Assembly (NCBI GenBank): GCA_050874665.1
Contig: JBNMLC010000005.1
Location: 62,001 to 126,000 of the forward strand
Origin: RUG11237 sp050874665
GTDB taxonomy: Bacteria > Bacillota > Clostridia > Lachnospirales > Lachnospiraceae
Direction of reading: 5' to 3'
DNA: 64,000 nt
Shown here: positions 18,397 to 26,133 of the stretch, piece after piece
How the letters are laid out: each line of letters begins with the position of its first letter
How positions within the stretch are numbered: the stretch's first letter is position 1
The notes under the pieces: model-generated
What the model was told of the DNA's origin: nothing
Database searches by the model: none
What the model saw: only the letters and a program-made list of their open reading frames with translations
Made by a program: the position numbers and the translations under genes

Positions 18397-18663
18397 ATGT
18401 ATTTTGTACCTGACGGAACTATCAAATGTGGCTATTATGAATGCACCAAATGTGGAAATCGTTTTTTGTCTTTACAGACAATGAAAAACATTCCCTGTCC
18501 GGATTGTGAATCAGAAATTGATTATGAAATTGGTCCAGATGAATCTTTAGATGAATTATTAGATACTGCATGTTTGAAAGAAATCGTAGAAGGAGAGGAT
18601 GTGGAAAAAATGGACACTCTGCTTAGTCTCGCTATTACCGGTGGTGATTTTAGCTGGATTTAA
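18397..18663 (+). CDS. Small zinc-ribbon protein
   Basis: 88 residues. The N-terminal half carries Cys11 and two CxxC pairs (Cys16/Cys19 and Cys34/Cys37), a rubredoxin-like or ribbon fold. The C-terminal half is acidic and helical (GPDESLDELLDTACLKEIVEGEDVEKMD). AAGGAG lies about 11 bases before ATG. It starts 5 bases after the two-helix membrane gene. No family name is certain; a nucleic-acid or protein-binding adaptor is possible. Confidence 0.7.
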   Translation: MYFVPDGTIKCGYYECTKCGNRFLSLQTMKNIPCPDCESEIDYEIGPDESLDELLDTACLKEIVEGEDVEKMDTLLSLAITGGDFSWI

Positions 18664-18739
18664 TAATAAAAATCAAAAAATAAAATTAGCGAAAAAATTT
18701 ATTAATTTGTTTCATGTTTCATACCAGGGAGGTAATCGT

Positions 18740-19552
18740 ATGCAGATGATTGATACACATATACATATTGGTGGCGAAAATGTAGGTTTTCATATGACTG
18801 AATCTATGGTGTTGGAAATGATAGAAAAATATCATGTCGATTATGCTTTGGTGTCTAATGGTGATGCCGCCGAAACAGACCACCAGAGAAAACTCCTTCC
18901 AAATGAACTGCAAATAACTCAGGAAGCTGCCTTAAAAAGAACCTTAAATTTTGCAGCCAGACATCGTGAGCGCATCGGAGTAGCCGTCTGGGTGAAACCT
19001 TATCTTCAAGGACTGACAAAAGAATTAGAGCAACTTATGAAGGATAATTTAGACCTTATTAAAGCCATAAAGCTTCACCCTTTCCATTCTAATATTGCAC
19101 CTACAGATGATAGAGTACTTCCTTATCTACATTTTGCATCTAAATTTCATTTACCGATAGTATCTCATACGGGGGGATGTGAGGCAGCTTCTCCAATACA
19201 CTTATACGAAGCCGCTAAACAATTTCCTGAAATTCCATTTGTAATGGTACACATGGGGTTAGGAACTGACAATATGGAAGCCTTAGATTTACTTGGAAAG
19301 TTAGACAATCTATATGGCGATACTACATGGGTGCCAGTAAGGACTACTTTAGAAGCAATCCGCCGGTATGGAAGCAAAAAAATGATGTTTGGAAGCGATG
19401 CACCTATTGACGGTATAGATACTTACCTGTGCAATCCAAAAGGTGACCCCTCCTTGTATCAAGATTATTTTCACTTACTTCCTAATAAAATCAGTAGCGA
19501 TGCCTATGAAGACTTAATGTGGCGAAATGCCAAAAGAATCTTTAACTTATAG
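18740..19552 (+). CDS. Amidohydrolase family metal-dependent hydrolase (Amidohydro_2)
   Basis: TIM-barrel hydrolase. I use ATG 18740 (GGGAGG 7 bases upstream), giving 270 residues; the frame is open further left into the zinc-ribbon gene, but no RBS is there. Metal-site segments are MIDTHIHIGG at the N-terminus, KLHPF, VSHTGG, VHMG and the final MFGSDAP, in the correct order. The substrate is unknown; relatives include decarboxylases and lactonases. GNAT follows by 12 bases. Confidence 0.85.
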   Translation: MQMIDTHIHIGGENVGFHMTESMVLEMIEKYHVDYALVSNGDAAETDHQRKLLPNELQITQEAALKRTLNFAARHRERIGVAVWVKPYLQGLTKELEQLMKDNLDLIKAIKLHPFHSNIAPTDDRVLPYLHFASKFHLPIVSHTGGCEAASPIHLYEAAKQFPEIPFVMVHMGLGTDNMEALDLLGKLDNLYGDTTWVPVRTTLEAIRRYGSKKMMFGSDAPIDGIDTYLCNPKGDPSLYQDYFHLLPNKISSDAYEDLMWRNAKRIFNL

Positions 19553-19564
19553 GAGGATTACTAT

Positions 19565-20008
19565 ATGAAAATATATGAAGTTCAAGAAAGGAACTCTCAC
19601 CTGTTAACAGTTCTTTTAAATGTTTGGGAAGATTCTGTTCGGGCAACACATCTTTTCCTTTCGGACGCAGAAGTAAATCAAATTAAGAGATATGTTCCAC
19701 AGGCTTTGAGTGGTGTTAAGCATCTAATCATTGCTGAAGAAGAAACCTGTGGAATTATTGGTTTTATGGGAGTTGAAAATAAACAATTAGAAATCTTATT
19801 TCTTTCTCCCAAAGCAATCGGCAAAGGATTTGGAAAACAAATGCTTCAATATGGCATACAACATTATAATATACAAAAAGTAACCGTAAATGAGCAAAAT
19901 CCTCAGGCAGTTGGATTTTACGAACACTTAGGTTTTAAAACATATAAAAGAACTGATTGTGACGAAGAGGGAAATCCATATCCACTTTTGTATATGAAAC
20001 TGGTGTAA
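19565..20008 (+). CDS. GNAT family N-acetyltransferase
   Basis: 147 residues. The acetyl-CoA loop is SPKAIGKGFGKQMLQYGI, followed by VTVNEQNPQAVGFYEHLGFKTYKRT, the typical motif B of GNAT enzymes (NPQAxxFYxxxGF). AGGAGG precedes ATG 19565. The substrate cannot be inferred; the gene ends the plus-strand group with the amidohydrolase. Confidence 0.88.
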   Translation: MKIYEVQERNSHLLTVLLNVWEDSVRATHLFLSDAEVNQIKRYVPQALSGVKHLIIAEEETCGIIGFMGVENKQLEILFLSPKAIGKGFGKQMLQYGIQHYNIQKVTVNEQNPQAVGFYEHLGFKTYKRTDCDEEGNPYPLLYMKLV

Positions 20009-20108
20009 CAGCTTAACAAATTAACACGAAAGAGTAGCATGGAACTATTCGCAAAACTCAACTTTAACGAAAAGTTAACGTATTTTCATTCCATATACCA
20101 TACTGATA

Positions 20109-20555
20109 CTACAAATCTTCTGAATCCATGATTATTGTAAAAGGACCATCGTTTAATAATTCAACCTTCATATCTGCTCCAAAAGCTCCCGTTTCAACAA
20201 TAGAAATTTTCTTTTTACATTGCTCAATAATATATTCATACAATTTGTTAGCCATATCAGGAGCACCTGCAGATGTAAAAGAGGGACGATTTCCCTTTTT
20301 ACAATCTGCATATAAAGTAAATTGTGAAACCAGCAAAAGTTCACCGGAAACATCTTGTAAAGACAAGTTGGTTTTTCCCTCTGAATCTTCAAAAATACGA
20401 AGTCCTAACAACTTTTTTAACATTTTGTCAGCTATTTCCTGATTATCGTCCCGGCCAATACCAATGAACACTAAAAATCCTTTTCCAATTTTACCAATCA
20501 CTTGTTCCTCTACCTTCACACTTGCATGTGTAACTCGTTGTATTAAAAATTTCAT
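20109..20555 (-). CDS. dtd: D-aminoacyl-tRNA deacylase
   Basis: Removes D-amino acids (and misattached Gly) from tRNA. Its 148 residues have the N-terminal MKFLIQRVTHASV, the catalytic SQFTLYADCKKGNRPSF, and the C-terminal LNDGPFTI motif of the DTD family. The start ATG directly follows the permease stop (TAA then ATG, with GGAGG inside the permease end), so the two are translationally coupled. Confidence 0.97.
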   Translation of the reverse strand: MKFLIQRVTHASVKVEEQVIGKIGKGFLVFIGIGRDDNQEIADKMLKKLLGLRIFEDSEGKTNLSLQDVSGELLLVSQFTLYADCKKGNRPSFTSAGAPDMANKLYEYIIEQCKKKISIVETGAFGADMKVELLNDGPFTIIMDSEDL

Positions 20556-21860
20556 TTATTCCTCCGTTAAATCGTCTGATTCTTCTATTTTTGATTCTTC
20601 TATCTTTTCAACCTGCTCATTAGACAGAAATGTCAGATCAGAATCTATATGATGTAAATCCGTATATATTTCTTCTGTGACAGGTAAACTTTTCTTTTTT
20701 AACACATGCTCCATAATCTGCCCAAAAATATAATAAATTACAGCGAATACCGGAACTCCTAACAACATACCGATAAATCCAAACAAGCCACCACCTAACA
20801 GTATGGAAAACACAACCCAGAATGCAGTCAAGCCAGTAAATTCACCCAAAATTTTTGGTCCTATAATATTTCCATCTATCTGCTGTAACACCAAAATGAA
20901 AATCACAAAATAAAGACCTTGAATAGGATTCGCTAATAAAATTAAAAACGTACTTGGAATTGCTCCAATATAAGGTCCAAAAAACGGAATTACATTCGTT
21001 ACTCCTACAATGACACTTACCAAAATTGCATACGGCATTTTTAATACGCACATACCAATATAACAAAGAACACCAATAATCAAAGAATCAATCAATTTTC
21101 CGGAAATAAATCCACTAAAAATCTGATTACTCTTTCTAGCTACATCTAAAACAGTGTTTGCATTTTCTCTAGAAAGGCAGGCATATATTATCATTTTACT
21201 CTTCGAAATAAATCCATCTTTCCCTGCGAGCACATATACTGAAATAATAAAGCCAAGTATAATATCAATTAATACATTCACAAAATTAAATATACCAGTA
21301 GTAATCCCTGTAACCTGCTTAAATAAATCATTTTTCAGCCACTCTTCCAGCCAGTCAGTAATCGACTTGATAATTGTCTGTGCCAATGCAGAAAATTCAC
21401 TATTTGAATCCATAAAACCTGTTAAGTAACATTGAAATTCTTCTAACTGCCCCGGAATGGATAGAACAAGACCATAAATAGTAGCAATTAACTCCGGAAT
21501 CACCAGATAAAATATTACAAACAATACTGTAATGGCTATGAAAAGCGATATAAATATACTCAGACTTCTAGAGGCTTTTCTTACCTTTTCAGCATTGCTA
21601 TTCTTTTTGCTTAATACTTCATAAATTTTTTTCTCCCAAAACACCATAATTGGATTTAGTATATACGCAATTGTAAACCCATACAAAATTGGTGAAAGAA
21701 TATTTACAATATTTCCTGCTACTTTTGCTATGGAATCAAACCGATACAAAGCAAAAAAGATTAACAAGCCAATTCCTATCACAAGCATAATGGTAAATGC
21801 CTGGGGAAGATTTACAAATTTTGTACTTTTTTTACCTTTTTTGTTTTTTTCATCACTCAT
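20556..21860 (-). CDS. AI-2E/PerM family membrane permease
   Basis: 434-residue polytopic protein of the AI-2E transporter-like family (YdbI/YtvI type). It has about eight transmembrane helices. Conserved C-terminal text FFGPYIGAIPSTFLILLANP, and QQIDGNIIGPKILGEFTGL with ILLGGGLFGFIGMLLGVPVFAVIYYI, is diagnostic. Family members export small organic molecules or act in Na+/H+ exchange, so the substrate remains open. It shares a unit with dtd; the gene starts about 180 bases from ttcA and diverges from it. Confidence 0.9.
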   Translation of the reverse strand: MSDEKNKKGKKSTKFVNLPQAFTIMLVIGIGLLIFFALYRFDSIAKVAGNIVNILSPILYGFTIAYILNPIMVFWEKKIYEVLSKKNSNAEKVRKASRSLSIFISLFIAITVLFVIFYLVIPELIATIYGLVLSIPGQLEEFQCYLTGFMDSNSEFSALAQTIIKSITDWLEEWLKNDLFKQVTGITTGIFNFVNVLIDIILGFIISVYVLAGKDGFISKSKMIIYACLSRENANTVLDVARKSNQIFSGFISGKLIDSLIIGVLCYIGMCVLKMPYAILVSVIVGVTNVIPFFGPYIGAIPSTFLILLANPIQGLYFVIFILVLQQIDGNIIGPKILGEFTGLTAFWVVFSILLGGGLFGFIGMLLGVPVFAVIYYIFGQIMEHVLKKKSLPVTEEIYTDLHHIDSDLTFLSNEQVEKIEESKIEESDDLTEE

Positions 21861-21932
21861 ATTTTACCTCCTACACCTCTTCTAACATTTTTTTACATCT
21901 CTTATTATTACACATTTCAAAGCTAAAGTCTA

Positions 21933-21961
21933 TTGATTTCAGTATCTACAGATAGTATAAT
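21933..21961 (+). promoter_or_regulatory. Sigma-A promoter for ttcA-like and xerS-like genes
   Basis: TTGATT at 21933-21938, 17-base spacer, TATAAT at 21956-21961. Transcription should start near 21968, so the mRNA would begin with the hairpin at 21967-22012. Confidence 0.8.
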
Positions 21962-21966
21962 TATTG

Positions 21967-22012
21967 ATGAAGCCTTAGCAACCACTGTGATAGCTATTAA
22001 TCAAGGTTTCAT
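21967..22012 (+). promoter_or_regulatory. Structured 5' leader hairpin of ttcA-like mRNA
   Basis: ATGAAGCCTT (21967-21976) pairs with AAGGTTTCAT (22003-22012): ten base pairs with one G-U. The 26-base interior holds GCAACC and can form a small inner AGC/GCT pairing. It ends 11 to 12 bases before the GAGAGGA RBS region at 22024. Role unknown. Confidence 0.45.
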
Positions 22013-22039
22013 AGTTTTGATTTGAGAGGATATATTAAT

Positions 22040-22783
22040 ATGAAATTACAACAATTATTAAGTTATACAAGACGTGCTATTGATGATTATAGCATGATAG
22101 AAGACGGTGATAAAATAGCTGTCGGAATCTCCGGTGGGAAGGACAGTCTGACATTACTATATGCTTTGCATGGCTTAAAACGCTTCTATCCCAAACAATT
22201 CGATATGCAAGCTATCACTGTAGATTTAGGATACGAAAACTTTGACCTTTCTCCCATCACGGCTTTATGTAATGATTTAGACATCCCATATACCATTGTA
22301 AAAACGGATATTGCTAAAATCATTTTTGATGAGCGGAAAGAATCCAGTCCTTGCTCCTTGTGTGCTAAAATGCGTAAAGGAGCTTTGAATGAAAAAGTAA
22401 AAGAATTAGGTTGTAACAAGGTTGCATACGCCCATCATACAGATGATATTGTAGAAACTATGATATTATCTATGATTTTTGAGGGTCGTTTCTACTCCTT
22501 TTCACCCAAAACCTACTTAGATAGAATGGAGCTGACCGTAATCCGCCCATTAATGTATGTAAAGGAAGCGGATGTCATTGGTTTTAAAAATAAATATCAA
22601 CTGCCGGTCATCGAAAATCCCTGTACAGTGGATGGATATACCAAACGCCAATATGCTAAAGAGCTTGTTGCACAATTAAATCGCGAGCATCCCGGAGCTA
22701 AGGACAGAATGTTTCGGGCTATTTTAAATGGAAATATCCAAGGCTGGCCACCAAGAAATGAAGCTATAAGTCATAAAAAATAA
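22040..22783 (+). CDS. ttcA: TtcA-family tRNA sulfurtransferase (PP-loop ATPase)
   Basis: Likely makes 2-thiocytidine in tRNA using an Fe-S cluster. ATG 22040 follows GAGAGGA; the TTG at 22022 overlaps that RBS. The 247 residues contain the PP-loop SGGKDS (31-36), Cys105 and Cys108 (SPCSLC), AHHTDDIVET and a further Cys in IENPCTVDG. This fits the TtcA/TtuA group. True tRNA C32 specificity is by homology; short Firmicutes members are less studied. An XerS-like gene follows by 15 bases. Confidence 0.85.
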   Translation: MKLQQLLSYTRRAIDDYSMIEDGDKIAVGISGGKDSLTLLYALHGLKRFYPKQFDMQAITVDLGYENFDLSPITALCNDLDIPYTIVKTDIAKIIFDERKESSPCSLCAKMRKGALNEKVKELGCNKVAYAHHTDDIVETMILSMIFEGRFYSFSPKTYLDRMELTVIRPLMYVKEADVIGFKNKYQLPVIENPCTVDGYTKRQYAKELVAQLNREHPGAKDRMFRAILNGNIQGWPPRNEAISHKK

Positions 22784-22798
22784 TGAGGTATTACTTAG

Positions 22799-23854
22799 AT
22801 GAAAGAACGAACCTATCACGAACAGACAAATATAAATAATGAATTAAAATTAAGAGAAAAAATCAAAGAACTTCCTCCTTTCTGCAATGACTTTTTTCGA
22901 GGAATCGAACCTACAACCTCCTCTCGTACCAGAATTGCTTATGCCTATGACTTAGGTGTTTTTTTTGATTTTTTACATGAGAATAATCCTTTATGTTCAA
23001 AAATGGAAATTACAGAAATTCCCCTCTCCTTTCTCGATATGTTGAAGCCTGTAGATATTGAGGAATATCTAGACTACTTAAAATATTATATCAAAGATGG
23101 CGTGGAACACACAAATGATGAACGTGGAAAGGCTCGCAAACTTGCATCGCTAAAAACCTTTTATAATTATTTTTATAAAAAGGAATTTATCGAAAAAAAT
23201 CCTGCAGCACTAGTTGATATGCCGAAACTACATGAAAAAAACATTATCCATCTGGACGTAGATGAAGTTTCAGAACTCTTAGACCAGGTCGAACAAGGGG
23301 ATAAACTCACCAAATCCCAGAAAAACTACCACAATAAAACCAAGAATCGCGACCTTGCCCTACTCACTCTTTTACTTGGAACAGGTATTCGTGTATCTGA
23401 ATGTGTAGGATTAGATATTGACGATGTTGACTTTAAAAACGATGGCATCAAAATACGCCGGAAAGGTGGCAACGAAGTGATTATCTACTTTGGCGAAGAA
23501 GTAGAAATTGCATTACTCAATTATTTAGAAGAACGTGAACACATTGTTGCGGCTGAAGGTCACCAAAATGCATTGTTTCTTTCTCTACAAAAAAAACGTA
23601 TTAACGTTCGCAGTGTTGAAAATCTGGTAAAAAAATATTCTAAAACTGTAACACAGATAAAAAACATTACCCCTCACAAACTACGTAGCACATACGGAAC
23701 AGCCCTTTACAGAGAAACTGGTGATATTTATCTTGTCGCAGATGTTTTAGGTCACAAGGACGTAAATACAACAAAGAAACATTATGCTGCCCTCGAAGAT
23801 GAACGCAGACGTTCTGCTGCTAATGTTGTACGGTTAAGAGAAGAAAAAGAGTAA
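22799..23854 (+). CDS. Tyrosine recombinase, XerS/XerC-D type
   Basis: 351 residues. An N-terminal SAM-like core-binding domain (about 20-135) is followed by the catalytic domain with the full set Arg198 (GTGIRVSE), Lys222, His293 and Arg296 (PHKLR), His319 (LGHKD) and Tyr329. The long N-terminus and the NKTRDLALLTLLL segment before the first Arg resemble streptococcal XerS more than 300-residue XerC/D. It lies among housekeeping genes with no phage partners, so chromosome dimer resolution is likely. The dif site is not in view. Confidence 0.85.
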   Translation: MKERTYHEQTNINNELKLREKIKELPPFCNDFFRGIEPTTSSRTRIAYAYDLGVFFDFLHENNPLCSKMEITEIPLSFLDMLKPVDIEEYLDYLKYYIKDGVEHTNDERGKARKLASLKTFYNYFYKKEFIEKNPAALVDMPKLHEKNIIHLDVDEVSELLDQVEQGDKLTKSQKNYHNKTKNRDLALLTLLLGTGIRVSECVGLDIDDVDFKNDGIKIRRKGGNEVIIYFGEEVEIALLNYLEEREHIVAAEGHQNALFLSLQKKRINVRSVENLVKKYSKTVTQIKNITPHKLRSTYGTALYRETGDIYLVADVLGHKDVNTTKKHYAALEDERRRSAANVVRLREEKE

Positions 23855-23856
23855 TT

Positions 23857-24252
23857 TCATCTCTTATATTCACAACTGTAATACGGAATGATTAAATGTT
23901 CTCCTGCATATATTTTGTCATTTTTCAGATGATTGATACTTTTCACTTCATCAATATATTTCTGTACAGAAGAAATATCATCACTCCTGTAAACCGTTGC
24001 AATGTCCCACAAGGTTTCCCCAGATTGTATGGTAATACTGGTATAATACTTATATGTAATAACCTCTTCTTCAGACGATGCCTTAGCATTGATTATAAAA
24101 AAATTAATGGAACAGATTGCTGCTATTATTAAAATCAGACACGCAGAACCGATAAGACGATGATAAATCTGCCTTGTTCGTTTCTGCTTTTTTACTTTCG
24201 CCTTGTATCTCACTATTTTATCTTTTTCGCAAATAAATTCTCTTGTTTGCAT
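23857..24252 (-). CDS. YneA-like LysM protein, probable SOS cell division inhibitor
   Basis: 131 residues from ATG 24252 (CGGAGG 7 to 8 bases upstream). There is a basic cytoplasmic tail, one transmembrane helix (about 33-54) and a C-terminal LysM domain (about 73-125; IQSGETLWDIA, ending HLIIPYY). This architecture, plus divergence from lexA across LexA boxes, matches Bacillus YneA, which delays division during DNA damage. It converges tail-to-tail with the xerS-like gene with 2 bases between. Function is inferred from position and layout, since YneA sequences are weakly conserved. Confidence 0.82.
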   Translation of the reverse strand: MQTREFICEKDKIVRYKAKVKKQKRTRQIYHRLIGSACLILIIAAICSINFFIINAKASSEEEVITYKYYTSITIQSGETLWDIATVYRSDDISSVQKYIDEVKSINHLKNDKIYAGEHLIIPYYSCEYKR

Positions 24253-24278
24253 AATTATTCCTCCGTTTACCAAAATAT

Positions 24279-24389
24279 CGAACAAACGTTGTGAACATTT
24301 GTTCTTGTTGATGATAATTATAGGACGAGAACAAATGTTTGTCAACAGTTTTTTCTAAAAAACGAACAAATTTTCTTGAACAAATGTTT
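24279..24389. promoter_or_regulatory. Cluster of LexA (SOS) boxes
   Basis: GAAC-N4-GTTY motifs: 24280-24291 (ending GTTG), 24293-24304 (perfect GAACATTTGTTC), 24329-24340 and 24378-24389 (both GAACAAATGTTT), plus a weaker GAACAAATTTTC at 24364-24375. They overlap both divergent promoters. Confidence 0.88.
24317..24345 (-). promoter_or_regulatory. Promoter of the YneA-like gene
   Basis: On the minus strand TTGACA (24345-24340), 17-base spacer, TATAAT (24322-24317). A LexA box (24329-24340) sits in the spacer and two more lie downstream. Confidence 0.88.
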
Positions 24390-24416
24390 GCACTTCTACA
24401 TTTTCTATGATATAAT
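24388..24416 (+). promoter_or_regulatory. lexA promoter
   Basis: TTGCAC (24388-24393), 17-base spacer, TATAAT (24411-24416). The -35 overlaps the LexA box at 24378-24389, so LexA should repress itself. Confidence 0.85.
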
Positions 24417-24459
24417 GAATAACATAAAATCGCTTGTAATAATAAAGGAGGGATTTGTT

Positions 24460-25077
24460 ATGGCCTACGGAAAAATAACAAAAAAGCAATCTGAAATATT
24501 AGAATATATTAAAAATGAAATTTTAAACAAGGGATATCCGCCATCTGTCCGTGATATTTGCGAAGCTGTGAATCTACGTTCCACTTCTTCTGTACATGCA
24601 CATCTTGAAACATTAGAAAAGAACGGCTACATCCGCAGAGATCCAACTAAGCCAAGAGCTATCGAAATTCTGGATGATAACTTCAACCTTGTTCGACGAG
24701 AAGTTGTTAATGTCCCTATTGTAGGGCGTGTTGCTGCCGGACAGCCAATTCTCGCTGTAGAAAATATTGAAAGTTACTTTCCTATTCCTGCTGAATTTAT
24801 GCCAAACGCAGAATCTTTTATGCTAAGTGTAAAAGGGGAAAGCATGATTAATGCCGGAATCATGAATGGAGATAAAATAATTGTTGAAAAAACGACAGAT
24901 GTTTCTAACGGGGATATTGTTGTCGCTTTACTAGACGATTCTGCCACAGTAAAAACTTTTTATAAAGAAGATGGTCACTATCGCTTACAGCCGGAAAATG
25001 ACACTATGGAACCGATTATTGTAGATAAATTAGAAATCATAGGCAAGGTGTTTGGTGTCTTTCGTTTAATGAAATAG
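24460..25077 (+). CDS. lexA: SOS repressor LexA
   Basis: Represses DNA-damage genes; RecA filaments trigger self-cleavage. ATG 24460 with AAGGAGG is chosen; an earlier ATG at 24376 would put the start inside the operator. The 205 residues include a winged helix-turn-helix (1-65, SVRDICEAVNLRSTSSVHAHL), the cleavage site Ala93-Gly94 (VAAGQP), catalytic Ser128 (GESM) and Lys165 (TVKTF). All needed residues are present. Confidence 0.98.
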   Translation: MAYGKITKKQSEILEYIKNEILNKGYPPSVRDICEAVNLRSTSSVHAHLETLEKNGYIRRDPTKPRAIEILDDNFNLVRREVVNVPIVGRVAAGQPILAVENIESYFPIPAEFMPNAESFMLSVKGESMINAGIMNGDKIIVEKTTDVSNGDIVVALLDDSATVKTFYKEDGHYRLQPENDTMEPIIVDKLEIIGKVFGVFRLMK

Positions 25078-25082
25078 CAAAA

Positions 25083-25113
25083 GAGGTTTACATAATATAA
25101 TTATGTAAACCTC
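25083..25113. repeat. Perfect 14-bp palindrome, second copy of the 17356 core
   Basis: Arms 25083-25096 and 25100-25113 with loop ATA. It has GGTTTACATAAT/ATTATGTAAACC in common with 17358-17388. No T-run follows directly on the plus strand; the minus strand has CTCTTTTG, so it may end the rsfS operon instead or as well. Confidence 0.8.
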
Positions 25114-25146
25114 ACAACCTTTTTCCATCTGATACGATAATCTGTT

Positions 25147-25506
25147 TTAATTCTTAAACTCATCTAAAGAAATTGTTTTTCCATCTCTCCAGATACGTTC
25201 CAAATCATAGAATAGTCTGTTTTCCTTATCAAAAACATGTACAATAATGTCCGAATAATCCATCAGTACCCAGTTTGCATTCTGATAACCTTCTATCTGT
25301 TTTGGCGCATACCCCGCTTTTCCCAACATTTCTTCTACATTGTCAATCATCGCCTGCACCTGATTACGATTATTTCCATCAGCAATAATAAAATAATCTG
25401 CCAACACCGATACCTCACTGATATCAATCACTCGGATATCCTCTGCTTTTTTATCTTCTAACGCAAGAATGGCAAGTTTTGTCATTTCTTTTGAATTATG
25501 TTCCAT
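25147..25506 (-). CDS. rsfS: Ribosome silencing factor RsfS
   Basis: Binds ribosomal protein L14 and blocks subunit joining. It has 119 residues in the Iojap/RsfS fold, with KAEDIRVIDISEVSVLADYFIIADGNNRNQV spread through the first half and the conserved WVLMDYSDIIVHVFDKENRLFYDLERIW near the end. It is last in the obg-yhbY-nadD-yqeK-rsfS series. Confidence 0.97.
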   Translation of the reverse strand: MEHNSKEMTKLAILALEDKKAEDIRVIDISEVSVLADYFIIADGNNRNQVQAMIDNVEEMLGKAGYAPKQIEGYQNANWVLMDYSDIIVHVFDKENRLFYDLERIWRDGKTISLDEFKN

Positions 25507-25519
25507 AGTAGACCTCCTT

Positions 25520-26119
25520 CTAGGAATCTTGTTTTGTTTCTGTCAATAAATCCTTGTAATAAATATATGTTTTTTCCGTCATTGGATCAATTTTCCCTGC
25601 TGATGCAGAAAGAAACGCTAATGTGTCTTCTAAAATTTTTAGTAGAGCTTTATCAAGATCAATAAATGCAAGCTTTCGAATTTCCGCAAGATTTGGCTGC
25701 TTCTTTCGTTGTGGTTCGATATAATCCGCAACAAAGATGATTTTATCCAACAAAGACATATTTGGTCTTCCCGTCGTATGACTTAAAATAGCACTGGTTA
25801 TTTCTTTATCCGTGATTCCATATTTATGCATTGCCAAAAAAGCACCAAGCTTTGCATGCAGTAAAAAGGGATTTTCCAGTTCTATCTCTGTCATCTTTAT
25901 ATTATATTTCTGACACATTGCAATCTTCTTTTGATTTGGAATACATTTTGCGCAGTCATGAAGTAAACCTGCCACTTGTGCCTGTTGAATATTCGCACCA
26001 TAACGCATCGCCAATGCTGCCGCCGTATACGCTACTCCAATCGTATGTTCATAACGATCTGCATCCAACTCTTTTTTTAGCTTTTTTTGATAATTTGGAA
26101 AGACCTCATCTTTTGCCAT
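25520..26119 (-). CDS. yqeK: YqeK family HD-domain hydrolase
   Basis: HD phosphohydrolase; relatives split diadenosine tetraphosphate symmetrically. The 199 residues have His of RYEHTIGVAYTA, the HD pair in AGLLHDCAK, and further metal or substrate ligands in LLHAKLGAFLA and SHTTGRP. It is placed between nadD and rsfS as in Bacillus and most Clostridia. ATG 26119 is preceded by AGGAGCG. Confidence 0.94.
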   Translation of the reverse strand: MAKDEVFPNYQKKLKKELDADRYEHTIGVAYTAAALAMRYGANIQQAQVAGLLHDCAKCIPNQKKIAMCQKYNIKMTEIELENPFLLHAKLGAFLAMHKYGITDKEITSAILSHTTGRPNMSLLDKIIFVADYIEPQRKKQPNLAEIRKLAFIDLDKALLKILEDTLAFLSASAGKIDPMTEKTYIYYKDLLTETKQDS

Positions 26120-26133
26120 AGTTCTCGCTCCTT

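Noticed and set aside
21960..22012. S-box (SAM-I) riboswitch before ttcA-like gene
   Set aside because: Only TGAAGCC..GCAACC resembles it; the promoter leaves no space for the other stems and the later conserved parts are missing.
22799..23854. Phage integrase or mobile element
   Set aside because: No excisionase, att repeats or phage genes; base composition and neighbours are housekeeping.
24376..24459. Longer LexA start at 24376
   Set aside because: It would place translation start inside the operator and before the -10.
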